Shown here piece after piece: positions 1-11,684 of a stretch of DNA of 64,000 bases; position 1 is the stretch's first letter; every line of letters begins with the position of its first letter. Origin of the DNA: Takakia lepidozioides (Eukaryota; Streptophyta; Takakiopsida; Takakiales; Takakiaceae); NCBI GenBank assembly GCA_030704615.1, contig CM060732.1, forward strand, positions 7,502,001 to 7,566,000, written 5' to 3'. The notes beneath the pieces were generated by a model. It was not told the DNA's origin, made no database searches, and was given only the letters and a program-made list of their open reading frames with translations. A program made the position numbers and the translations under genes.

Positions 1-3000
1 GCCCCAATGTGATAGAGTCGCCAGAGCACATATTCAAAATGGCGAGGCAGATCAAATTTGTCACGGATGAGTGAGCTCCATTTCCTTTGAACTCGAATCC
101 TTCTGCGAAACTCCTCTAATTCTTGAGCTCACTTGTTATTGGTTGGTAAATGCCTTTGTGTGCTTACCTTTACGCAAGGTTTGTGTCCCTTTTCTCTCTC
201 TTCTCTCTTTCTGCAGCCTTCATCTGTGTAATGGGCTGCGCAGGCTAGGTGTGAAGCTGGTTTTCAAGTCCAGTTTCGACAAGGCCAACCGGACCTCGGC
301 TACATCGTTTCGCGGTCCTGGGCTGGAGGAAGGCTTAAAGGTGAAAACGTCAAGTGCGAAGTATGCTTGGATCAGTTGTGTTCGCCAGTGAGGCAGCTGC
401 CATTGAAGAACTAATTTGCAAACGAGGATTTTGGCGGCTCTACGCATGGGTCGATCAAAATTGTTCAATAGATCTGCTGTGCGCACCCCAGTCGCCCTTG
501 GCAAGCTGTTCACCGAAAGTTTTCAGCTTCAGTCTTGGTGGCTTGGACTCATGTCATAGTGTAGAGGAAGGATCTGTCAGTGTCTTTCAAAAATTGCTGA
601 CTAGTGCCTGTTCGTGGACTTCCTAAACAGTTGCATCAGCTCTTGTACAGCTGCTTCTGCTTACCTTTGTAGCATTGGTGATGAGTTGTTGGTAAGCAGG
701 TCCTCCAGCAGGTGAAGACAACTTTTGGTCTCCCCATTGTTACTGATGTGCATGAATCTTATCAGGTCTCTCTCTCTCTCTATCTCTCCCCCTCTCTCTC
801 TCTGATTGACAGAACTGATATTGGTACCTCTGACCACTTCCTGGTTTGGACTGAGATCAAAAGGTGTTTTCCCAACACCAAGAGATCTGTGAAACGTTCG
901 ATTCAGAAGTGGCGCATAGAAAAATTCCATAATGAGGAGGTCAAGGCTGAGTATGTCCAGGCCTTGCAAGAGGCTCTCCCTCATTTTGTCCAATCGCCCC
1001 AAGAACTTCAGTCTCGCTCTGACAATGCAAGAAATGACGTCGAAAGAGCAGTGGCCTCTTGGGAGAGTTTCGTGTCCTCTGTGGCTGACAAGATCATTGG
1101 GAGGAAACTAATTGTCTGTGGTAGAGCTGTTAATTGGTGGACCAATGAGATTAAACTCAAGATAGCTGAGAGATGAGCCCTCTATAAAGAGTGCTGCAAT
1201 TTGAAAACCAACAGAGAATTGTGGGCGAGGTACTACCAGCTCCGTAAAGATATCAATCAGCTTGTTAGGTCTCAGAAGAAATTATACTGGGACAAGTTAT
1301 ACAGTGAAATATACTCAAACCGCCATGGTGGTAATGACAAGAAATTCTGGTTCGCCCTTCAACGTTTGTACAAGCAGAAAAACGGTCAGCAAGTACAAGG
1401 GCTGAGACTACTAAAGGTGCAGTGGTGACTTCATCGGTTGACATTGTCAAAACCTTTGAAACTCACTACAGTATCCTTGGCAGAACTTCTAGGTCTAACA
1501 GTGAGGGGTCTTCTGCTGAATGGAGGGACACAGTTGGAAAAACTGTTCCTATGATTCAAAACAGCCCTGATGAACTGGAGTATATTTCAATGGCTTATAA
1601 CGCTCCCATTAGTTCTTCTGAGATTGTGGAAGCAATTGAACATTTAAACGGATATAAACCTGGTGGACCTGATGGTATAGTCAACGAGCTTATCAAGCAC
1701 GGTGGCGATCCCATGATAGAGGCCCTAGTTCTCCTCTTTAACCTTATCTGGAAGACTGAAATGATCCCCTTTCGCTGGCGACAGGGGGTCATTGTCAATC
1801 TATACAAGAAGGGTGACAGAGAAGAACCGGGGAACTACTGTGGCATCACGCTCCTCAATGCTGTTGGCAAGACATTCTGCAGAGTTATAAGTACTCGTCT
1901 CGAGGTTGATCTGGAGTCTAGAGGTTGTTCCTTTTTGGGAAGGAAAAAAGAAGGGAAACCCACTTATGTCTTTTTCCTGGATGTCAAAAAGGCTTATGAC
2001 ACAGTGTGGAGAGATGGCCTATGGTTCCGCCTCTGGTCTTGTGGGATCAAGGGAAAGATGTGGAGAGTTGTCCACAACTTGTATGCTCACACCAAAAGCT
2101 GTGTCACTGTTAACGGACAGAAGTCTAACTTCTTTGACATAGACCAAGGTGTAGCTCAAGGATGTACTCTCTCCCCTCTGCTCTTCAATGTTTTCATCAA
2201 TCAACTCCTCGAGGATGTGGAAAGTGAGGGATTTGGGTTAAGGGTGGGTGATACCGCCATACCAGCCCTTATGTTTGCGGATGACTTCGCAGGCATAGGG
2301 GAGACTCCAACCAATCTCCAGGAGTTGATTGATTGCGCGAAGAGATACTTTGATCTTTGGGGTCTAGAGGCTAATGTCAGCAAATGTGCAGTGGTAGCAT
2401 TCAACGACAGAGGAGAGAGAGAAAGTGATCTTAAGTGGCAGTGGGGTAGCCAAGAGATCCTGGTCCTCCCTTCCTACACTTACCTGGGCGTTGAGTTTTC
2501 CTCCAATTGTAATTGGGATGCACATATCCGGAAAGTTGTTCAAACTGGCAAGGGCAAAGCTCTGGGGCTCACTAAATTTTTCCACTGCAGAGGGGTCAAC
2601 TCTGCGGTAAAGAAAACCATGCTTTGTCGCCTTATTAGACCTGCCTTGGAGTACGGATCTGTAAGATGGGTTGATAACTCCAACCAGGCTAAGTCTCTAG
2701 AATCCATTCAAGTGGGGGTGCTTAAGGAGTGTATGTCAGCATGCTCCAAAACAGCCAATGTGGCTGTTCGGGGTGAGTTTGGCATTCCGTCCTTAAGCTC
2801 CGACGAGATGAATTCAAGGTCAGATGGTGGGGTCAGCTGCAACATATGTCCAACACCAGATATCCTAAAGTTAATCGACTCTATATCTTGGAAACAGGAC
2901 CGCAATGTCAAACAGGCTAAGTCCTGGCAGAAGAGAGTAGAAGAGATTCTCAAGGACCTGGACCTGGAACCGCAAGTCTTGACCCTGCTGGATAAATCTG

Positions 3001-6000
3001 ACTTAGAGGCTGTAGTGTCCAAAGCCATGTCTGTTACCATGAGATTGTCTGATGAAAATGAAGTTAGGCAGAAAACTTCCCTGAACTTGTTTCCAGTCGT
3101 GACATGGGGAGGACATCTTGGATGACCTCAAGGGTCTACCCACTCTCGGCACTAGACTGAAATTTAAACTCAGGGCAGGAAGCCTACCTTTGAACAGCAA
3201 ACAGAAGCAGAGAGGAAAGGGAGAGTGCAATTGCCCGTTGTGTGGGCAACCTGAAGACAGTATTCATTTTCTGATATACTGTCCGGGGTTCTCTCACCAA
3301 AGAGACGCTCTCGTCAAATCTATCAAGGGAATTGTGCCTGTACCTCTGTTTACCAACTTTGAAAGTCTCGAGGCTGAGCAAAAAAGCCCAGGCCCTCCTG
3401 AGGCCTAGTTATTGGGCAAATCGCACACAGCAGATTGATGCTTGTGTGAAGGGATTTCTAGAGGATATCTGGAAAACCCGGATTAATTCTATATATGAAG
3501 GTAAGTCTTACTACCAACGTCAGCCCCTGACAGAGGTAGGTTCTGTCCCTTTTGTTTCCGCTCAAACTGGGCGCGGGGTCATGGCCACAAGGCTACGGCA
3601 AACAACGTCTTATGAGTACAATCTCTCCCTCCCTTTCTCCGCCAAGGCCCCTCCCTACATTCTTTCCGGCTGCTAATGTAATCTCTTAACATGTCAGATG
3701 TGTACGTGGATGGCAGTGTGAGGCTGTGGGGAGGGTTGCAGACATTATTCAAATTCCAGCCTTCTTATGCCGGCAGGTTGTGAGCCCCCTCTTTCATCGA
3801 GTTCAGAGTCTAGGGTTTTCTCCATTATAACATGGTGTTCAAGTTCTGAAAGTTTTCACTGGAAGCATGCAGAGATGTATCCTCTCCCAAACAAAAAGTG
3901 GAGAGACTGAAGATTCTACATTTCACAGAGTGGGATGTTGCTTCTTTCTCACTGCTCCATGTGCTGGTGAACATGGTTGCAAGATTGTTGGAGTGGTTAC
4001 TGAACAAATCTCTGTATTTCTTCTCCCCGCCTTCTTATTCACTCAAATTCCACTGTGCCTTGCTGTGGCATTTCCCGAATTACTGAAGGGTGATTTGCAC
4101 ATTGCAGACAGACCTCCTGGTGGCCGCTGCAAAGACAGGAAGAGTGATTAACATAAAGAAGGGCCAGTTCTGTGCCTCCTCTGTAAGCCATCTTCCATAC
4201 TGTATCGTCATTTTTGAAATGCTTTCACTGACTTATGTAAGGTTTGTAAAAGTGAAGCTCCAGCAATGGGTGCAATTCCAGTTGAGGCAGTTGACAGGAA
4301 ATGCCTTTGCAAATGATGTAGGCAAAATGAATCTGGAGTCTTGCCTTCGCTTGGTTTTTTAATGGCTTCCTCAAGGACAGAAACACTAAGTTTATTTGGA
4401 TGGACACTGTAAAAATTAAGGATTGCTTGCATTAACCATGGTGATTTGTTGTTATTGCATTCAAATTTTCAGTTGCATTATGGTAACATTGCCTCTGTTG
4501 TGTATGCAGGTTATGGCAAATTCTGCAAACAAGATCAGGTTGGCAGGAAATCCAAATGTGATGGTGTGTGAACGTGGCACCATGTTTGGCTACAGTGAGT
4601 TCTGCACTCTCTCTCTTGGTTTGGAGCCTGAAGAGTACCAAGTGTGATATTTGTTCTTTGTCAAGTGGTTTGTTCTTTGTCAACAAGGAGCTGCAACTGG
4701 GTTGAGGCACCAATTTAGACCAGCAGCAAATTTCCATGTGAGGCTGTCGTACTGGTTGATGACTTTTTTCCACTCGGCTCTTCCTATTCAGAGCCAGCTC
4801 AAAGACGTTTGGAACTATCAATCACTAATTCAGAACTGTCTAAAAAGCATTCAACGCCATTTGCAAGCACCAAGCAACAGAGGCAGCATAATCTGGTCTG
4901 GTAACTTCAAGGCTGTTGTGACTTCATCTTCAGTTATAATAATAAGTTACCCACCAGTTTTTTAATCCTGTGCAGACGATCTGATTGTTGATCCTCGCAA
5001 CTTAGAGTGGATGAGAGAAGCCAATGCCCCTGTGGTGAAGTAACTTAACCCAGATTTTCTTGTGTGACTTCTGTTTGATTCTTCAGCTTCACTAGCTTTT
5101 TGTCCTTGAATCACCATGTCCAACTTTTCTGTCAGTTTAATAGAAAGCAGCTTCAATCACAACAAGTTTTGTATCTGTACTATGAAGACCAGCCTTATGG
5201 TTCTTCTATAGTTAAGGGTTCAACTTTAAGATGATTAACATGTGGCCAATCTGTTTGCTCCTTTACCGTCAGGTCAGGTGGCAAAGGGACTCAGAGGTGC
5301 TACAGAATGGCTTGAATTAATTATATTTTCGAATGTCTTTGATACGTGTGGGAAGATAGCTATATTGTAATGGCAGATGTCACATGTGAAAAGAACTGTT
5401 TCCTGCAACCGTGTGTAGGTGGCTGATCTAACTCACTCGCTGCAACAACCAGCTGGCAAAAAGGTATGCTTCATCCACGAGATCAGGTCTCCTGCCTTGA
5501 CCTCTTCTCCTGTAATACGCTGGTCTTTTTAGCCGGTAGGTTGTGTAATTTCGGTGGTATTTACTGATGTAAGAACAACTCAAGTAGTTTTCAAGGTCTC
5601 ACTCCCTTCTGAAGGTTTTTGGTTGGTATTGATCTGCAAGAACTTGACTAAAACTGTGTGGGCACCCCAATATGACAGTTTTTTCTCTCGTGGTTGGGAC
5701 AGCTTGAGGGGGGTGGTGTGGCAAGTGGAGGCTTGCGTGAGTTGATTCCTTGTGTTGCTCGGACATGTGTGGCAGTCGGTGTTGATGGTATTTTCATGGA
5801 GGTTTGTCTGGAGTCGCTTGCCTCATTCTGTTATTAGTGAAATAGAGTGGATGCTAACGTGGCATTACATTATATGAAGAAACCCCAAATAATTTGTCTT
5901 TATATTACACTCGGATGGCAGAGTGTTCAAAAATCTGTTCCGTGATGGAATCATACCTGGTTATGTCAAAAAATAATCTTGTGGCTTCGGGGACTGACTA

Positions 6001-8517
6001 TCGCTGAACTGTTTTTAGTAAGCCGTCCTACGTGGAAGTGGTCAAAATTTGGTTCTGCGGCTGAACTACATTTGCATTCTCTACACTTTCAAGTTGTGGA
6101 TTGTTGCATATCCAGACCTAGATAATCTCAGATGTGACTGAAGAGATGGGGCAATTGGACACATACTGCCTATGGCTAGTCTCTCTAGTTTGCGGGCAAG
6201 TAAGTCCCAAATTCATCCACGTATAAGAGTGCATCTGTGACAAGTTAGGATGTCAACTGGATAGTTCAGGACCAAATCAGACGATTCTGCCCATTAGTTT
6301 GTCTTGGTTCAACGTACAACAGTTTATTTCATGAACTGATTTTGGGCACTACTGCCATTGAAATTAGCTTAGTGATAATGTAATTTGGAGTGGATCCGTA
6401 GCAGGTCCTGAAGTGTTACAAATGGTAACAAATTTGACGTTCTAGTGATATTTATCTACTTCTGAGTATTGTTACAGCTACACTTTTGAAGGATTCTCAA
6501 GCACAAAATATTTAACAGTTTGCAAAGCAAATGCCTTGAAAGCGCCCTGTGAGTTATTTGTGGACAGTGACAAGTGGGGTGAGTGAGTGTTGGTGGTGCA
6601 GGTACATGATAACCCATTGCAAGCTCCAGTTGACGGCCCGACTCAATGGGTATGTCTCCTCTAGCCCTTCCCCTCTGTCTTCTCTTCTATCGACAACAGG
6701 TTATGACCACAAGGTTATAGAAACAGAGTCTAAATAACAAAGTCTTGCTGTTGAGAACAACCAATAGAGATGTGCCAGCTAAGTTGTTGTGGATAGTTAT
6801 CCTCTAGGAAGCAAGTCATTCTACATAGGGTCATCTAAGGGTTCTATGACTCCCTGGTTTTGGTGGATAGGACTGAGTTCTGCTACAGAGGCCTGGTGGA
6901 ATTGAGTTGCTGCTATATTGGTGAAATCCTGTTGTTTTACCAATGTATTGTGCCCAAGAATTGGACCACTGAGTTGTATGTTGCATGTGGATTGTCAGCC
7001 CCTGCGCAACTTTAAGGCTTTGTTGGAGGAGTTGATTGCGATTGCAGTAGGTCTTCTCTCCTATCTCAGTAATGTCATCAGTAGAAGAGATGTAGACTAT
7101 CATTTTTTGCTGCGCACTGCCAATCCAATAACCTGCACTGTGTCAAAGTATGCACCTGCAGTCCAATTTAGAGGCCAACACTTGCCCATCCTCAGCTGCA
7201 ACCACCAAACTGACCCCTCTTAACACAGGTTTACAGCCACCACTGTAGAGCTAGCTCACTAAATGTTTGTGAGAATCATTTAGATGGTCGAAGAAAGGCT
7301 AATTTGAATGGACACTTCACAGGCAAACCAAATACAGCACCCAAAACTTCACAGATGTTGTCTGGATGATGTTTATCTCCAGGGCCACATCTGATGCCAT
7401 CTTTCAATGTACAGTTTTACCATAGGAGTCACAGGCAGGTTAGAATCTTCTGGAAAGTGTACAGTGACAGTTGTAATGCTGTCTTGCACTCTTCTGTGGT
7501 GCCAAACTACAGAAAGCCAAAGTTTTACTGAGACTCTCTTTATTCGTAATTGTGTCTGTCTCCTGCCCCAGCCATCTCTCTCTCACAAATGCACTGCTAC
7601 CAAAAGATGCAGTACCTGAATTAGTGTCGTGAAATGTGCAGAGAGTGACGAAGGGGAAGCAGCCATTTAACATTGACCTGACCCCTGTGGATGAGGACTT
7701 CTGACACCATGACCAGGATTAGGTGTTTTGTACTGCACAATAGGTATCGCCAAGAAGAAAATGCCTGATGGCAAGTGTCTTTTGAGTAGCCATTTTTTTT
7801 TTGCTGCTGAGGGGGGATGCATGCTATTCTGTTAGAGAGCGCAATTGCACTCATTCTTCCTTCCATCAATTTTGTAGCTGACAAGGTTTCAATTCAACTT
7901 CCAAGACTTGCTTGAGCTTGATTTGAAGGATTAGACCTGTCATTTGGGCCTTCTCGAAGTGGTGTGGCAAACTCTAACATTATTCCATGCCAGACATTCT
8001 ATCTGGCATCAAAGCTGTCGGTGTAAGTGGCATGATTAAATTTGTGATTTCATTAGTTGTATCATTCTATCTGGTGCTCCCGTACAGGTGAATCAAGTTA
8101 CAAGCCTTGGAATGTTTTGATCTGATTCCGGTAATTAGACACCTCACCTATGATGCTGGTGTTTTCCAATAATATCATTGCTCACTGAGAATAGTGCTAA
8201 TCTAAATTGGGGAGAGAGGCTATGGACATCTGCTTTTGAAACAGAATATTGGGGAGAGCCTTTGGAAGGGTGAGCCATGACCTCTCCAGTCCTCTTGCAA
8301 ATGCTAGAAGCCATCTGGACTGACCACGTGTGAGATTCTAGTCTTCAGAGCAAATGTGTGAGGTGATGTCAGAGAGCCAAACCTAAACTGTGACATGTCG
8401 TTTACATGTATCCTTTGTATATCGTAGGCAGACAAGATCAATCACCAGGTGTTGAAATGGGATGCGAAGATGAAGGCGCAGCCTCCAATCCCGGAGGCTT
8501 CTCACTGTCTACAGTAA
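1..8517 (+). CDS. KDSA: KDO8P synthase (3-deoxy-D-manno-octulosonate 8-phosphate synthase), 5' partial
   Basis: The enzyme condenses phosphoenolpyruvate with arabinose 5-phosphate to make Kdo 8-phosphate, the precursor of Kdo in plant rhamnogalacturonan II. Exons seen: 1-70 (partial; PNVIES then FKMARQIK), 244-340 ([17 protein letters not shown]), 700-765 (LPIVTDVHE), 3717-3776 ([14 protein letters not shown]), 4108-4182 ([19 protein letters not shown]), 4510-4594 ([20 protein letters not shown]), 4976-5034 ([16 protein letters not shown]), 5419-5463 ([11 protein letters not shown]), 5703-5801 ([21 protein letters not shown]), 6602-6649 ([16 protein letters not shown]), 6999-7046 (LLEELIAIA). 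Every junction has GT/AG sites and the phases agree. The exons cover almost all of the family's roughly 290 residues; only the extreme N terminus lies outside the window. The last exon is uncertain: 8428-8517 is a phase-compatible open exon ending in TAA, but it does not match the usual C terminus. The third visible intron (766-3716) holds a LINE. Confidence 0.93.
1422..3125 (+). pseudogene. LINE reverse transcriptase segment (broken polyprotein)
   Basis: This long open frame encodes most of a LINE-type reverse transcriptase, which would copy element RNA at a nicked target. Visible palm blocks in order are GNYCGITLL (RGI-like block), [12 protein letters not shown] (block A with catalytic Asp), [13 protein letters not shown] (block B) and LMFADDFAG (block C, FADD), followed by SYTYLGVEF in the thumb region. 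The stretch between [11 protein letters not shown] and [10 protein letters not shown] is shorter than usual: the conserved QAGFR-type block and its following residues are missing, which points to an internal deletion. There is no ATG at the start, since the frame is entered by a frameshift from the upstream endonuclease frame, and another shift near 3110 separates it from the zinc-knuckle segment. The catalytic motifs look intact, but the protein as a whole is not. Confidence 0.85.
3541..3620 (+). repeat. LINE 3' tail, copy 1
   Basis: This is the 3' end of the KDSA-intron LINE. Its core, GGCCACAAGGCTACGGCA followed by AACAACGTCTTATGAGTACA, recurs at 19505-19581, 63275-63345, 44771-44821 (reverse strand) and, degraded, at 62628-62665. 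Confidence 0.85.
5802..6601 (+). other. KDSA intron, no other feature seen
   Basis: This is the 800-base intron between the exon ending VDGIFME and the exon [10 protein letters not shown] see no embedded gene, RNA gene or repeat that I can name. Confidence 0.5.
7047..8427 (+). other. Presumed last KDSA intron or 3' region
   Basis: Sequence after the last family-matching KDSA exon. If 8428-8517 is the true last exon, this is a 1.4-kb intron. If the gene ends by read-through past 7046, it is 3' flank. A T-run lies near 7793-7802. No other gene is recognised here. Confidence 0.4.
8428..8517 (+). CDS. Candidate terminal exon of KDSA
   Basis: An open segment of 29 codons and TAA follows an acceptor (ATCGTAG) and is in phase with the exon ending at 7046. 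Its translation ([16 protein letters not shown] and on, rich in charged residues and proline) is codon-like. It does not resemble the usual KDO8P synthase end, which carries a short basic tail after ELIAIA. It could be a diverged C terminus, an exon of another transcript, or chance. Confidence 0.35.
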   Translation, partial: ADKINHQVLKWDAKMKAQPPIPEASHCLQ

Positions 8518-9047
8518 AGACCACATAATGTGCAATGTCGGAGATGTTTCTGACTGAAAGTACCGTCCCTTATCAACCGTTTAGGTGATAATTAATTCAA
8601 ATTGGAAGTGTCTAACGCTTTTTGGGGAATTTTTCAAAATTTGGCCTAATTGCACATGTTGTTTGTAATAAGATGAAAATTTCATTGAACAAAAATCAAC
8701 ACAAATATATGCGTGTGGAAATAACTTCCTACAAATCCCAATCTATTTGCGAGAGCTCCATGTAACTTCAAAAGGCCCCTGCATGGACTCGACAATGTCA
8801 TCATATTCATCCTCCTTTGCCTCCTCATGGATTTCGACGCGATTGAAAATCCTGCAAAATATTCTTCACAAACTTCTTAAGGATGTTGAAACCCTGCAAA
8901 GCTTTATTTACAAATTGACATGAGGTAACTGTACAAAGGATGGAAAGTTCCCATAGCGAGGGAAGAGTTAACATAAAAGAAATGAAAAAGAAAGCGTAGC
9001 AAGCTAATCAAACCAAATGATCATCCCATCCAATTGCCTGAATCACA

Positions 9048-9839
9048 TCAGACAAAGAAATGGGTGTGACATCGGGAAGAGCAGAACAAAGCCATGCCAG
9101 CTACAGTAGCCCGATGCAAGATGGACATAGCTTGTGCCCTCTGTAGTGCTACGGAAACCCAATGTCTATAGAAAGCTACGAAGACGGAAGCCTGGGGATG
9201 CCGTTGATCTTGTTCTGAGCAGCATAATGAGCACAAGTACGAAGAAAGTCGTCAAACTGACGATGAAGACATCCAAAGATCTCCACAGCCAGTGGAAGGA
9301 ACACATCTGTGGGATGACGGTCTTGATAGTTTCGTTGCTTGGTCTGTGCAACAATCAAAGCGGCAGTGCCTTGGGAAGAGGCCGAGCGAGAAAGTCGGAT
9401 CAAGTGGGATCGGTAATGACAACATCTACAAGGGTGCGCAAACCATCTCGAGTTGAAAGGATGTCGACGCGCTGACGCGTCGACGAGTGGACTGAGGCGT
9501 ACGAAAGGGAAGTATGTGAGTTTGCTCCCACAATAAATGGAATGCAGCCTCTCGAGCAACAGAGGCGACGGCGTCCCGCACAACATCATGAGTTGCAACA
9601 GAGGCGACGGCGTCCTGCTCATGAGTCGTTGTACGATCTCCTCCACATGGACAACGAAGGAGATGAACAACAAGTGGATCTATGGGCTGGTGACAAACAC
9701 AGCGCTGTAAGCCAAACACAGAAGGATGTGGTAAGCTAAGATGAAAGTGGAGAGCCGTGACAAAAATTGGGGACGGCAAATGAAACGGTGTGATAGTGGG
9801 TCTTGCTATAAGCCATGTACTTGCCCTTGGTCCCGACAA
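9048..9839 (-). pseudogene. C-terminal remnant of a second retroelement reverse transcriptase
   Basis: Read on the minus strand through three frames, this region resembles the C-terminal end of a non-LTR reverse transcriptase ORF of the type with a zinc-ribbon-like segment. It has CVCHQPIDP..VHLLRCPCGG with following H residues (about 9720-9660), then AALIVAQTKQRNYQDRHP and FLPLAVEIFGCL (about 9360-9270), then FYRHWVSVALQRAQA (about 9170-9120). The order and spacing match that family, whose usual pattern is cysteine pairs, a GGxRxxxH segment, an alanine-rich helix with KxxKY, then F(V/L)PLAVETxG and a closing helix with a QR pair. The frame changes mean it is broken. Nothing of its palm domain is seen upstream. 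It is a different family from the LINE in KDSA. Confidence 0.6.
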
Positions 9840-9980
9840 GGTAAGAGCCTGACACGATGCACATCAAAAGAGATGCAACAGAAAGCATGTTAGAAAAGGT
9901 TTGTTGGTGCACACGATTCAACTTCCACAGTTTTGAGTGTTGAAGTCACTACAGCTACTTCAAAATTCAGTTCCATTCTT

Positions 9981-10060
9981 GCAAGCCGCTACCGACCTAC
10001 CAACTTTCAACCTGCCTAATAAACTTTTAGGATTTTTTACCATTTTTTTGCATTAGTTTT
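9981..10060 (+). repeat. Duplicated module, copy A left part
   Basis: This begins with GCAAGCCGCTACCGACCTAC and is nearly repeated at 11685-11760, where it begins GCAAGCAGCTACCGACCTAC. The match runs through the pyrimidine-rich TTTCAACCT...TAATAAAC and TTAGG...TTACCATT stretches. The right part of the same module lies at 10514-10642, displaced by about 450 bases of extra sequence. Confidence 0.7.
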
Positions 10061-10513
10061 GTGTTTCGCTCACCTTGTTTCTCGCTTGTCTTTTGGCAGT
10101 GTACGTATGCGATGTATTCTCACGAAGACAATGATACAATGGATTCTCCAAGTGTTCAAGAAGACAATGATACAATTTCATTTTGACCCTGTAATTGAAT
10201 GGCAAGGGAATCAATTTGCTGCCGTTGTGGGGAAGATTTGTTTGATGGCACACTCAGGGAAGGATCAGAAGGGAAGGACCATATTGCATATTTACATAAA
10301 ACACAAATGCGCTCTAAATCTACATCTAGAATATTCATCTGGCTGTGAGGGTAAATCACTCTCACTTTGGCCTAGTTATAGGCTGATTGCCCAATGTAGT
10401 CATAGCCACGGGATGCAAAGAAGAGAAGCGAAAAGATTGCCCAACACCATGCTGCATCATAGCTGCCGTGGACCATTTACCTGCAAGGTATCTCGTTCTA
10501 ATACCATCTAGAA

Positions 10514-10642
10514 GGTAGGATCATAATCGCATTGGTCCTGCATTGTCCCATATCGATCGTCCGTAGTCTAGACATCGCGTAGGATACTTAAGCAGATTGG
10601 GTCTACGGGAGGTAGTCGGGGGGGGGGTGGCCTGTAGTAGGG
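10514..10642 (+). repeat. Duplicated module, copy A right part
   Basis: This segment (containing ATAATCGCATTGGTC, GGATACTTAAGCAGAT, TCTACGGGAG and GGCCTGTAGTAGG) is repeated at 11806-11935. In copy B it follows the left part directly, so copy A carries an insertion or copy B a deletion. Confidence 0.7.
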
Positions 10643-10785
10643 CTCCGTATGTATACGGAGCCACACTACCGCGTCATAGCCGGCCTCCTCAGGGCCAATC
10701 ATAAGGCAGCTCTGCGGCGAGCAAGCTGCTCTCGACTGCTGCGGACTAGATAGTGGCTGCGACGAGCTTGCTATTGTTAATAGTA

Positions 10786-11640
10786 TGGGCTCCGTATATA
10801 CCGAGCCGCGACAACAGTGAGGTATATACCAGTGTTGTACTGGTATGTGCCAGTAGGCCGGGGTATGTGCACTGGTACGAGTAATGGTATTGTAGAACAT
10901 ACCAGTTGGGTATGTCTTGGGGCATATACCCTGGCTATACTATGGACCCGGGTTTTGAACGCTTAACCTACTCCCTACCTACCATACCAGTCTAAGTATG
11001 AACTATTTTCATACTCCGCTTGAGACCCGTATTGAGGATTGATGAACCGAAGCTAGCATGGGAACTCCACTTTTGTGACCCCGAATTCGCACTTTGAAGC
11101 TTTGGCATACAACTTGATACAATAGGGGTAGAAGGTATGGCGTACAATGATCAGCATACAAGGTGCAATATGCAGGATTTCTTCAGATTTTGTCATGGCA
11201 TCAAGCTTTTCTCCCATTTGTTACAATCCACCCTTACATATACAAAGACCTTCACTAATTTATGAGCAATACAAATTAGTTTGCATGGGCATGTGTGATT
11301 GCAATTTTTTTTTACCTTTTGTACGTTGCCCTCAATCTGGTTTTAATTTCAGCTTTGAATACAGTATGATGACTGTTAGGGTATACCATACCATTGCACA
11401 TGCTCCCCCCATATGTCATTTGAGTTTTTGCCCTACCCATGCCCTGGACCACCATATCTCAAAATTGGAAATACCCATACCCATCCTATAACCTACCGTG
11501 GCCAGTCCTAATCTACCCCGGGCCGTACCAAGTTGGACCCAAGAGCCAAGTTGGACCTACCAGTACCAGTTTGGTATGTCAAAATGGACATACCAGTACA
11601 ACACTGGTATATATGGAGCCCCTACTATTAACGGTAGCAG
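10786..11640. repeat. Inverted segments with TACCAGT/ACTGGTA palindromes
   Basis: Around 10786-10920 the sequence has GGCTCCGTATATACCGAG and CCAGTGTTGTACTGGTA. Around 11540-11640 it has the reverse orientation: TACCAGTACAACACTGGTAT followed by ATATATGGAGCCC. The two flank roughly 600 bases and lie between the direct copies at 9981-10642 and 11685-11935. This looks like a foldback or nested element. I see no coding capacity inside. Confidence 0.5.
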
Positions 11641-11684
11641 GGCGACACGTAGGCACTATCTGACGTAGCAGTAGAGGGCAGCTT

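Larger units (their letters stand above)
800..3660 (+). mobile_element. Non-LTR retrotransposon (LINE), degenerate, in a KDSA intron
   Basis: Between the KDSA exons ending at 765 and starting at 3717 lies a sense-oriented LINE, truncated at its 5' end. It begins in the C-terminal part of an apurinic-type endonuclease (SDHFLVW at about 832-855), continues through a linker, a reverse transcriptase (1422-3125), a cysteine/histidine zinc-knuckle-like segment (about 3220-3280, CPLCGQ followed by H and C) and a C-terminal tail ([16 protein letters not shown] at about 3450-3500). It ends with a tail found at several other sites in the window. The reading frame is broken by a stop at 1174-1176 and frame changes near 1400, 3110 and 3350, so it is not autonomous. 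A CT-rich microsatellite (766-803) precedes the 5' junction. The exact ends are estimates. Confidence 0.85.
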
